From Pteria penguin (lineage: Eukaryota > Mollusca > Bivalvia > Pterioida > Pteriidae): DNA of 64,000 nt. The position numbers were made by a program, and so were the translations under genes. Below the pieces are notes generated by a model that made no database searches, had not been told where the DNA came from, and saw only the letters and a program-made list of their open reading frames with translations. Below, piece by piece: positions 40,701 to 53,900 of this stretch. Within the stretch, counting starts at the first letter, position 1; every line of letters starts with the position of its first letter. The DNA is taken from assembly GCA_035048485.1 (NCBI GenBank), contig CM068585.1:19276501-19340500 (forward strand), given 5' to 3'.

Positions 40701-43700
40701 GGAGGTATATTATTTATCCATATGATACGTCTCTCCCTCAGTTTGATCAATATGTGGAACAAAGAAAGTATGAATTAGAGAGTAAACGAGAATTATATCA
40801 GCTACAACAAAAAAGTTTTGAAGGGTTTCCCAAATATGATTTACCGATGCAGGTAGGTTGAAACGTCCGGGATCTTAACTCATTAGAAGAATGAATCAAT
40901 GCAGAGGATCAATATACATATACATAGTTATATATACACATTGTATATATGTAAACTCTTCTTGTACGTTGAAGACAATTTATAGCTTTGATCAAATTAT
41001 GTTATCAATTAAATTTCATGACTAAGATCCAACTCTGGTAGTCCTTGATAATGTAATATGTTAAATACATATAAATACTCAAAAGTAAATTATACAGTCA
41101 GATTCAGTTGCTTCTTATATTATATTGTCCTCTATGCTTTTTCATTCATTTAAGAGGACACAGAAATGTCCTTTTCAATTTACTGTATCAAAGCGTCAAT
41201 CATATCGTATGTTCCAGGTATAATCGTGAACAAATATCGTGAGAATAGTGTTTTGTGAATTAGTCATTGTTTAAACATGTATTTCTTCGATATAAATAAC
41301 ACTGAGGGAATTCCCCGCTTGATATACTATGCTGTCTTGTTGGAAACTGTCATGTTCTAATCTTTTAATTTACTTGGCCGGGGGAGGGGGGATTAAAGTT
41401 GTCATGTTCTAATTTTTGTATTTACCAGCCCCAAGTAAATTAAAAAATTAGAACATGACAATACTCTGACTTCTCTCCTGGCAAGCGATATACTGAAATC
41501 CTCACGGTAAAGCCTTGTAAATGATTTCCTGTATCCACTCTATATTCACATAAACAACTAAACAAAATCTTATATTTTGCCGACAGTCTGCCGTAGTAAC
41601 TAGACGCCGACTTACGACATTCGATTCTCATATACATGTATTTCATCAACATAGTATCACAAATGAATGCATTGGTAGCAGAAAAAACCCCTCAATATAT
41701 CAAGCCCTGAGGAAAAACTGAGATGAAACCCATTGAATGTTCGGGCCAAAAACTCTGAAAACTGGCTATGATAGATCTATATTGCTGTACATATTACATG
41801 ACAAAATTAATATCATTATTATTTCTATGGTAAAAGCAAAAACTTGAGTTTACTCCTCGAAAGGCGGCTAGAGAGTGACCTTCTGAGTACTACAATCGAA
41901 CATTTGCAATCCACAAAACTGTTTCATTTACTTAAATTATTAACCCATGAATAACAACTTCATGTGATCTCTAAAACCGTCAATACAATATATTTCTGCT
42001 ATACTTCAAAACGCGGAAAAACTATTTATTAATACATCAAAGTCTCGTGTTATAAATTAAATATTTTAAACACCTGAGGTTATTTGTATATTTGATCCGT
42101 ATCAGCCTGTACATGTGGTTCTTTGCTCTCGCCATCCAATCGTTATCTCTGTATACTCAAGATGCCACGGTATGGATACATGCGGACTTCCTGACTTGAT
42201 ATAAAAATATCTCAGAGAGATAAGTACTTTATTCTGCAGCTGGTTACCACTATTCTTTGAATGTTGGTATTTATGGACATAAAAGAGTAACAGAAATCCA
42301 TTTTTGAGAACGGAATCAATGTATGAGCAGAGATTCATGTATTACCGGTAATAACTATTCGCATACCAACACTTTGCCTGACATGCATGTACTAATTATT
42401 ACGTAACAAGGTCAAATAACGTCGGGTTGAATCGCTCTGATTGACCTACCCATCGTTGAGGAAAATCAGCTCAAATTTGCTCACTACCCTTTATATTGCA
42501 TTGACAGAGAACTGTAATTTTCATAGGGAACTTCAACTCGCTATCAGATTACAAGATTATATTTATATACAATGAAAATGCCTTTGATTTAATGTGTTGA
42601 TAAATAAGAGTGCCCTTCAATATTGTATTTCACTATTGCTTGAATCGTGTATTACTAGTATTATACTCCAGGTGTAGAACCGTACTTTAGGTGATCCAGG
42701 CGTGAACTGTACCCGGAGCATAACTAGTATTATACTCCAGGTGTAGAACTGTACTTTAGGTGATCCAGGCGTGAACTGTACCCGGAGCATAACTAGTATT
42801 ATACTCCAGGTGTAGAACTGTACTTTACGTGATCCAGGCGTGAACTGTACCCGGAGCATAACTAGTATTATACTCAAGGTGTAGAACTGTACTTTAGGTG
42901 ATCCAGGTGTGAACTGTACCCGGAGCATAACTAGTATTATACTCAAGGTGTAGAACTGTACTTTAGGTGAATCAGGTGTGAACTGTACCCGGAGCATAAC
43001 TAGTATTATACTCCAGGTGTAGAACTGTACTTTAGGTGATCCAGGCGTGAACTGTACCCGGAGCATAACTAGTATTATACTCAAGGTGTAGAACTGTACT
43101 TTAGGTGAATCAGGTGTGAACTGTACCCGGAGCATAACTAGTATTATACTCCAGGTGTAGAACTGTACTTTAGGTGATCCAGGTGTGAACTGTACCCGGA
43201 GCATAACTAGTATTATACTCCAGGTGTAGAACTGTACTTTAGGTGATCCAGGCGTGAACTGTACCCGGAGCATAACTAGTATTATACTCCAGGTGTAGAA
43301 CCGTACTTTAGGTGATCCAGGTGTGAACTGTACCCGGAGCATAACTAGTATTATACTCCAGTTGTAGAACTTTGCTTTAGGTGATCCAGGTGTGAACTGT
43401 ACCCGGGGCATAACTAGTATTATACTCCAGGTGTAGAACTGTACTTTAGGTGATCCAGGCGTGAACTGTACCCGGAGCATAACTAGTATTATAGTCAAGG
43501 TGTAGAACTGGAGGTGATTTCAGTGAAGGTAACATAAACAGAGCCGTGCACAGAGTGTAGGCAATGTACTCACAAGGCTTTGCCCAGAGTATATGTCAGG
43601 AAAACAAAGGAGTACAGCTTCCCTTCGTCGTCCCTTTTCATGTCCTCATCCAAATGCATTCTTTACCTCCCCACTTTTTTCCCCTATGCCTTCCAATACT

Positions 43701-44925
43701 GCATATATTTGTATGCACGTGATCTATATGATTCTACGCAATAATGAAGATATACATGGAAAGGGAGGGGGGAGGGTTGGGGGCTGGTTAATCTTAATCT
43801 TCAGCATAAAGTCTTAACGATAATGTTGCATATGAGTGGGAAGGTTGCAAACTTTTCCATTTCCATATAAAATCCGTGTTGCTTCTTGAGATGGGAATTA
43901 TTCTGCTTTACATGTAACATGTATCTAAATTACTTAATGAAAGATTTGTTTATCAATATGAAATAAATACGTAAATAAATAGGTAAATGAATAACATCCA
44001 AAACTGAACTATCATTACGACGAGGTAAAAAAGCAAGCCCCAAATAACAACAAAATACAAACAAACACAAAAACAAAATCATAAGGGGGGAAACTGCATT
44101 AATTTACATGAAAGCCTAATGTCTAAAGCAATACACCACTTTGGCGAAAAACATCTTTATAGTAGTCGTGTATTATATGTCAAAGCATAGTGGCTCCTGT
44201 TCCCATAGGGTCCTATGTTATATTACGTAACGTACAACATTTACACAACTTTCTATCTCTTAGATTTATAAGCCTATAAATAAAATTGTTCGTCAGTTCC
44301 TCCTTTTTCAGAATCTTAACAGTTTACTACAGGTAATCCACATTAATTTTCAGAAAGTCTTGCTATAAGGGGGTCAAACCCCCTCCCCAACAAAACTTGC
44401 TAAATTTCCAGTGTAATCAACAGCTCATTTTAGGTAATAAAATCTTAACATTAGTGAAATGAAATTATAAAATTCATGATTTTACAGCAGAATCAATCTT
44501 TATTTATAGATTGATCAAATAAAGTCATCCAATCGGAGCCCCTGATACAATGAAATAATATTCCAGCTCCTACAGGAGATTAGCCACTCAGATGTCTCGA
44601 TAATAACAAACCATTCTTTAACCTTTACTGTTTGATTAAAAAGACGTTTAAGTGAGCCGCAAGAATCATTCATACGTGTATGTAGAGTTTTAGAGGATAT
44701 GCATGTATAAGTAAACTTGTTTTCACTTGCTGACTTTAACACTGTATAGATACTGTATATATATGACGATGGTATTATAATTATTATTTCAACTGTTCTC
44801 ATTGGATTGGAGAACATCCCCGCTGCTGCCCCTGTATCAGAAACCAATCGTTGACACTCGTGGGTTTTTTTTTTTTTTCGTTACTAAAAATAGTGATCCA
44901 AGTAAGTTATGTCGGCCAATGATAC

Positions 44926-44977
<52 letters not shown>

Positions 44978-47900
44978 ATGCGTTGCTTTCTAAAAATTAA
45001 TTATAATGTCTTTAAAATGTTATAATTTTTACATCTCGTTGTAACACGTGCATAAAAAGTTTATCACATCAAGATTGATTGATGTAAACTTGGTGACATT
45101 TAAATACAATCTGCATCTGCATTGTGCTGACGTTATCTTTCCTAATGCGTTCCAAATTTCATCTTTTGCATCTGTCATAGCTACATGTGTATATCTAATT
45201 CACATTTGGAATGCAATGCATTGACGAAGGGATCGTTTATTTCAATCGAATTATAACAAATAGGTGATACATGTATCACTTATCTATATTGAATGGGTGA
45301 TATCCCTTACTGAAATAGATATCAATTGTTCAATTATGAAAGTTGATATTATCAACCCAAGGTGGGTACGTATTGAATAGGTATCAAGACTTTAAGATAT
45401 CTAACACCAAAATGGAGCCTCATAAATATACTTGATACTTATTGGTAGAGGCTTCCTCTGATAAATGTAATTATGTCATAAGATGGCATAATGTAATTAT
45501 CTATGAATTTGATGGTGATATTACGGCATACCGTAATTATATATGAATTTGATGGTGATATTGCTTTTTGATTACTTTTCCAGGGGCGGTATTTTGTATC
45601 ATCTATTTTATTATTATCTGTGTGGATTTGTCGCTCGATATTTGTTTCCATGTAATATGGAGATTAATCAATACAAACAGACGAACGTAATGTTCCATAA
45701 TTCTTCGACTTTTCTGTTTTTCATGTCTATATTTTCGAGCATTTACCGTGGTTACGTAATTCATGTATGTATATCTTCTGTAAAGAAAATGCTGCAGATC
45801 AATCAATCGTTACAAAGTTATAAAAGAAAAAACAATGTTAGCAATGAAAGTGTAGTCATGTCCCCGAACGCTTTGAATATATCACAGTAATGTAGTTCTG
45901 GCATCTTGGGAAATTACAGATGCCCGCATGTACATGATATATCTCCATAAAATTGATTTGTGAATTACACGAACGGAACGTGCATCCATAAGAATCAATT
46001 AGCTCTTCTGCCACTGTGAAATTTCCATTTTATCTCATGAGTGTTTGGCTATTGGAATGCATAGAGGATGCGGCTGTACAATCAGTAGACGCTTACACTT
46101 CCCGGGCACCTTACCTTATCTTATCTCTAAGGTTCTATCGCCCCATCTGGCTTTCACTTCTTGGGCACCTGTGGGCCGTTTCACAAAGAACCATAGGTAT
46201 TTTCCGTACGTATTTTACTTACGGATTCCTTAATTAAATCCGTACGTACATTTCACTAACGTTTCCATAACTTTACGGAAAATCCACAAGAGTTACGGAA
46301 TTTCTTTTTCTATCAGTATCGATGCCGAGCGCATTTTCACTAACTTTTGGAGTAAACAATCCATTTTCAGATTGAACAACGATGGACGTGGTTATAAAAC
46401 GGCGTCATTGATTGATTGCATGGTCCTTGTTTAACCATTAGAGTGCCAATGTTTTTGAAAGTAGTTATATATGTACCACAAAGGCAGATTTAACAATGAC
46501 ATATATGTATTTGTTTTCCAAATAGCCTCAATTTTCCCAAAGCAAGGTTTTAAACTTGCTACGCGAGTACGATTTGGAGAGGGACGTATCACAAACGCTT
46601 GGCTCGTGAAGATGAATAACCTCTGAATGCGTGGATATAGCGTGCTTTGTAAATCTGGCGAAGGGATAATACCCAGGATGCTGAAATATAATGAAGTTAG
46701 TATAGATTGAATCCGAGTGAAATATGGTGTCACAAATGAGACGGGCAAGATATTTTTATACACGTGATAATTACTGCATGCAAACGCGATATGTACAAAA
46801 ATGGTAGTTTTTGTGACAGACTGACGGCCGATTGAGATTTAATGTCCCCTCGTTTTCGCCAAAGTTGGGGAACAATAATTTGTGTATGCCTAAGATAGGG
46901 GAGTGTTAATGGTCAACCTTTAAACAGACGCATAAAATGTGACAAATTTGAAAAGTGGAGAAGATCACATTATCACGTCCAAAAAGCAAATTGTTGCAAT
47001 GCAAAATGCTCATTCTATATAGAGTTGAACCTATAAGAATGCTTAGGTTTGGTACTGAAGGTGTTTTAGGACTCTGCATGTGTCTTAGACAGGACCTTCG
47101 GAATGGAAGTTTTCAACATCATAGCTCCAAGATATACGTTTCGTCATGACGAGACATTATCAATACTTATATAATGGCCGGAATAGAATGTGACCTATTT
47201 GTGGGTGGATCTATACTGTATCTCTCTTGACCACGTCCACCAAATTAAGGAGGCGCTCTCGTGATAGGCGAAATCGCTAGATCAACTCCTTGTCATTCAG
47301 CCTTCAGGGTGTCCAACACTTGAGTCCTGTCACGAAATACTCTCTCTTTTTTCTTTGCTTGTCTGCTGCTGTATCAATTAAAAACACAGCAACCATATTT
47401 ATGGAAAAATAGCACTTAAGGAAATTCCTTAAGTAGTTACGACACCTTTTGGCTGTCCATAAAGTTACGGATTTTCCGTAATGAAAATTTTACGTAAGTC
47501 GTGTTATGATCCTTTGTGAAACGGACTTTAGGAATTTTTTTGTACGTACGTAAAATATCGTAGGTATGATTCTTTGTGAAACGGCCTGATGGTATAACTT
47601 CTGATGTCTAAGGTTCTATCAATTTCCGATGTGGCTTACACTTCCGGGGCACCTGGCCTTTCTTCTGATATCCATGTTCTATCCATGTGCAATGTGGCTT
47701 ACACTTCCCGGACACCTGGCCCTTCTTCTGATCTCCATGTTCTAACCATGTCCAGTGTGGCTTACACTTCAAGGACACCTGGTTTCTCCTCTAACCTCCA
47801 TGTTCTACTAACCATGTCCAGTGTGGCTTACATTTCAAGGACACTTGGTTTCTCTTCTAACCTCCATGTTCTACTAACCATGTCCAGTGTGGTTTATACT

Positions 47901-50900
47901 TCCTGGGCATCTGGTTTCTCTTCTGATGTCTTAGGTTCTAACAATGTCCAGTGTGGCATCTGATCTCCATGTTTTATCCTTCATCAATGTGGCTTACTTT
48001 TCCCGGACACTTTGCCTCTCTTCTGATATCCATATTCTATCCATGTCCAACGTTGCTTATACTTCCCGGGCACCTAGTCTCTCTTCAAATCTCCTTGTTC
48101 TATCCCTGTCCAGTGTGGCGTACACTTCCCGGACACTTGGCCTCTCTTCTGATCTCCATGTTCTAACCATGTTCGATATGGCTTACACTTCCTGGACACC
48201 TGACCTCTCTTTTGATTTCTAAGGTTTTATCGATGTCGAATATATATATATATATATTTGTGTATACTACCACCACGATCAAACAGCACTATTCCACATT
48301 GTAATTGTAGAACATATCAAGCGCTTTTTATATACACACTTATTATGTGTATTATAAAGTATTTTTATAACAGAAATACGACATCTACAATTATGTTGTC
48401 TTTCTTTTTATTTTATAGGTGAAGAACATTCCGGATGATGAGCAGTTTTCATTTGATTACAGAGTAAGATTGTTATATCTCATATTGCAAAAGTACACAA
48501 AAGAAATTACGCACCATTGCAAGTAGAGAATTGCAAATTAATGACGCCATGAAATTTATATTTCAATAGAATTCAGTATACTTTCCTATTTTAGAATATT
48601 TTGTTTCTTGTCTCAAAATTATATTATATAACAGAAAAATATATTGTGTAGTTCGGAGCTCCTGTCTAACCCATTTTTAAGTTTTGTTACTCATTGTTTC
48701 TGGAGGCCAATATCGTTTATTGGTAAGAACAATAATACAGTTATGTATCGGATCGGGACATCGGTTGAACAGATATGTTTGATAAACAAGATTAATGAAT
48801 TTCCCAAAAGGACAATCCGACTCGTTACTAAACAAGATTAACCAACTCCCTGAATAACAAACCCACTGCAAACCAAATCATTTGCAATGCTATTTTGTTT
48901 CGGTTAATAGCGTTAGTTTATATTTTATTCGAGTCTGTAATGTTTCATAGGTTAAGTCACCAAGCCGCTTCTATGTAGTTAAAATACTGCTGGTGTGGCA
49001 CTTGACAATAAACAAGCCATCAATATGTAGGTAAAATACTCGTAGTGTGGCACTTGACAATAAACAAACCATCAATATTTAAGTGAAATACTGCTGGTGT
49101 GGCACATGACAATAAATAAGTCACCAATATGTAAGTGAAATACTACAGGTGTGGCACTTGACAATAAACAAGCCGTTAATATGTAAGTGAAATACTGCTG
49201 ATTTGGCACTTGACAATAAATAAGTCACCAATATGTAAGTGAAATACTACTGGTGTGGCATTTAACAATTTACAAGCCATAAATATATAAGTGAAATACT
49301 ACTAGTGTTGCACATGACAATAAACAAGTCACCAATATGTAAGTGAAATACTGCAGGTGTGGCACTTGACAATAAACAAGCCATCAATATGTAAGTAAAA
49401 TACTGCTGGTGTGGCACTTGACAATAAACAAGTCACCGATATGTAAGTAAAATACTGCTGGTGTGGCACATAAAAATAAATAAGTCATCAATATTAAGTG
49501 AAATACTGCTGGTGTGACACTTGATTAAAAGTAAGCATGCAATGTGTACAGTACATATACACAGTCCATACGTCTTCTGTAACAATGGTATTTTAAAATA
49601 TTCAACGTGTAAGATAAAGAGTAGTTGAGACCATAAATTCAACCATAAATCATTTTGTGTAAGCCTATGAGTAAGAGATATGTAGACTTTATGGAAGCTA
49701 CACACAATATATTTAAGTAAATCTAAATCGTCTAACAGTGCAACATTTACACAGTAAATCTGTCACTGACGACTTCTTGGCAGCCATGTATTCCGATATT
49801 TACTAATCTAATTCTATTTCCACATGGATTATATGGGAGGAAATTTTACTTGAGTGGTATTGTATTTGAACAAATGAAGTCATCCAGCCATGATTATGAA
49901 TCAAATTTAATGTGAATGACGCTAAAACTAAGGAATACTTCCCCGATGAATAGCTCAGATGGGTTTTGATATATCGATTTCTTGATTTGTACATAATATA
50001 TTAAACATCTGAATAGTCCTCCGAAGGGAAGTGTCATAAAACAAAGAACACTTAACTCAGTATTCACAATGTTTCGGTCTCCTGACCTTCTAGTGAAATT
50101 TACTGGTATTGGTGGCATAAGTTATGTAATATCCATCATATTTCATAACCGATATATGAAATATACCAATATTAAGAAAATTCACTAGAAGAATGTCACG
50201 AGACCGTATTGTGAATACTGAGTTAATTGTTCTTTGCATAATATATTATTCACAGCGAACATGTTCTGTAGCTGATTAACATTCTGAGTCAGTCAAATAT
50301 TTCTTATGGTATTTATAAATTCTTAATATTAAATCATGAAATACCTAGATAACTTAGATAATAGCTAATACCATCCACATTATCATTGATTTAAACATAA
50401 AATTAAATGATATGATTTCGATAGTTACAATGAATGCTGAGATTCTGTACTAAATGAGGAAGTCGCACCAAACCTAAAATGACATTCGGCGAAACCTTTA
50501 TTTAATATATTCAATATAATTTATTATGTTAATGTACAAGATATTTAGACCTTTGATTTCAATATATCAATATGATACACATGTTACAGTGGAATATCGC
50601 AAAGAGGAAGATCAAGATGATAACAGACAAGAAGTTACAGCTACTGTTCTCTGGTGGAAACTGGGAAGGACTTCCTCATCTAAAGAAAGTCTACACAGAT
50701 GCATTTGGAGAACCTTTGGTAAGGTGCAGTGTGATAAAATACCAGCAGCACCAAACAGAACAATACCTACCCTCAAGATGTACTTCGAAATTGTAGGATT
50801 TCCTACCACCTCTAATTTAGATTTTTAATTCATAGAAAAGGAAACAGAAGGCATCTGACCCAAGCTGTATTTATAGTATCATTCGTTTAACTCCATATGA

Positions 50901-53900
50901 ACCCATTTAGTTTGCATTACGATACACTGTTTTATGATACAAATAGTGTCACTGTGGATTATGTCCCTGACTGTTGTCCGAAATAATTATCAAATAATGT
51001 CACTGTGGAGTATGTCCCTGACTGCTGTCCGAAATAATTATCAAATAATGTCACTGTGGGGTATGTCCCTGACTGCTGTCCGAAATAATTATCAAATATT
51101 AAATGTCACTATGGAGTATGTCCCTGACTGCTATGCGAAATAATTATCAAATAATGTCACCGTGGAGTATGTCCCTGACTGCTGTCCGAAATGATCATCA
51201 AATAGAAATGGTAATCTCTGTATATATGATGTGTGGTTTCTGAACTTTTTCCACGAAGGTTTTCATATTACGCCAGCGCTTATTCTCGCCAGAAATTCCA
51301 TTGTGTGGCACACGGGGTGGGGGATACAATTTTATATTGTATGGAAATACATTATTGAGAAATATCTCATTGACACATTTATAAGTGCAACAATAAGATA
51401 GCGAGTAACTTTTGAATGAAAAAAAACTGTGTTTGTGGGTGATTATGAGGAGTGGATGACCTCTAATGCGGTCATTTTGTGAGTTATGCCCACGTTACAA
51501 AAATAATCAGGGAGGGCATATGCTACGTTGGCGTTGCTCTTGTTAAAATTTAAGCTTGATCTTTTATAATATTGTTTCGCCTTCGAAACCTACATTCGTA
51601 TTAGAGAACATTTAATTTAAATTTAAGGTATCAATATTTTTATATACTGTCGATTCCATAATATCATATAGTATTTTCTGGTTTTTCCTCCTTGATTATT
51701 TATTTGTCACTGGCATATTTTATTATAGCCATCTATGTACGTATGTATGCCCATATTTTATTATAGCCATCTATGTACGTATGTATGCCCATAATTTCAT
51801 CATTAATGTGAACAAAATAAGTTAACTTTGAAACTTTTTATCATAATTATTCAAATTTGAATTTAATTTATAAAACTCGTGTCAAACGATGATTTAAAAA
51901 GTAAAATAAAAAAAACCAAATAAAATTGTATGTCTAAAGGTATTATATTTAAAAAGGGATGCAAACGTTGGAGCAACGACCTGTATTTTGGTTGGCAGAG
52001 GATCAACAGTATGAACCATTCCCTTATAAAACTTTGTACAGAAATTCCAGAAAAGTAAGTGAAATGTATCTTAAAACCGATATTTATGACAGTAACGAAA
52101 ATTAAAGTATTGCTTTCACATTCAAATGACAAAAAACTAGTTTTATCTAAGTCAAGAAGAAACAAATAGGCCTTGTGGATCTCAAGATACCGAATCGGAA
52201 ATCAATATCACTTGTTGCTTAGTGGAATCTGGACAATTCGATAGATGTATCAGTATGTTTTCTTATACATTGGTTTCTTCCACTACATAGAGGCCACAAC
52301 CAAATGGATGAAATAATTCACATAAAATATCACTTAACAATGGAAGAAAATTACATTTTGAAGAAAGCTATTCAAAGTGCAGGTATGACATTCCTGTATG
52401 GAATTGGAAATGGACAAAGTAAAGTCTCGTAAAATGAAAAAATGTTTCTACTTCATTATATTTCATCTGCTTGCATTGTAACGCACAGACATATGACATT
52501 CTAAGGTAATTTCTAATGTGTACATTTATCATTTTCACAAAGAAGAATACAAAGGTACATGTTGCTGTTTTTATCGTGGCATTGACATAGTTACATTGAT
52601 AGAACATAAAATGACAGATGAGTCCAGGTGCCCAGAGGAGTCTTCTCCATAGCTAGACAAACTAACCATGGGTTAATAAATCGATTTGACAATACATTCT
52701 AATATTGAAATCAAGACTTTGTGTGAGTGCCTGATTGCCTTTCTTCAGTTTGGGTGTCACCGACGAGATGCTTCGTCCTTTCCTAGAGGGATGGTCCATC
52801 CAGCAGGTCATCGATGCTAAACGTCTTTTCATGGTAGATCTGAAAATTTTAGAGGGATTGCCATGTAAAAGTGATAAACATATTGTAAGTATAACAATTT
52901 ACTAAGAGAAATAACACAAACACTCTTTGCCTCAAATTTTCGGCTTCCTAGCCTTTATGAAGCAGTAATTAGAATAGTACAGTAGATCTACGTAACATCC
53001 ATCTTTACATGTCTAATATAAACAGGCTTCTAAACGTTGACGTCATAACGTCATTATTACGCGCGTAGGGCATTAAAATTTACTAAACCTAACATAATAA
53101 TACAAGTATAAATATAAAAACCACATCGATAGGCCAACCGCCATACCGATCGACCGACAATCTGATCGACCAACCGACCGTACGACAGACCGACCGGGCG
53201 ATAGCGGCAAAGTAATACCCCCTCATTTCCGAAAAGAGGGGGGGGGGAGTGCATAAACCGAAAACTAAGCATTAAATCACCTCAAGAAATTTCATGAATT
53301 AGTTATACAATCACATGTTAGTTTTAATATTGCATCCATTTGGCCTGCGCGTTACCAAATCTCTTATCCAATTATCTTCAACAGTTAATCTGTATATTTT
53401 AATTTTCTCTGGTAGTCCTAGCCATAACCGCAACACGAAGATCACCTTCATTATGGTTCGCAAAATGTTTCATAATTGGTTTTTCTCTTTGGTACTTTAT
53501 ATCGCGTCTATGTTCTTCTATTCTTTCTTTTAACGATCTAATGACGTCAACGTTTATCCGAGTTTAGAAGCTTGTTTGTATTAGACATGTAAAGATGGAT
53601 GTTACGTACATCTAATGTACTATTCTAACTATTGCTTGATAAAGGCCAGGAGACCGAAAATTTGCGGCAAAGAGTGTTTGTGTTATTTCTTTTAGTATAT
53701 TTTATTTCCCTTTGGAGGACTACTTATTATATCTTATAACAATTTATTCCCATGCATGTTCATTCTTCTTAAATTGTGTCATAGATTTTTAAAAATCAAT
53801 AGGTTTCCTGTTTTGGACAGAAAATTGTCTAGTCAGTAGTCTTTTCTTTTTTCTTTTTTTTTTTTTTGTTTTTTTTTTTTTTTTGAGATGGTTCCATTTT

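Noticed and set aside
42617..43498. 293-codon minus-strand frame with a 23-residue repeat
   Set aside because: It arises from the 69-bp minisatellite. No signal peptide or recognisable domain, and the sequence is explained by tandem repetition.
44515..44847. 110-codon minus-strand frame
   Set aside because: No recognisable domain, AT-rich composition, and no splice-consistent partners nearby.
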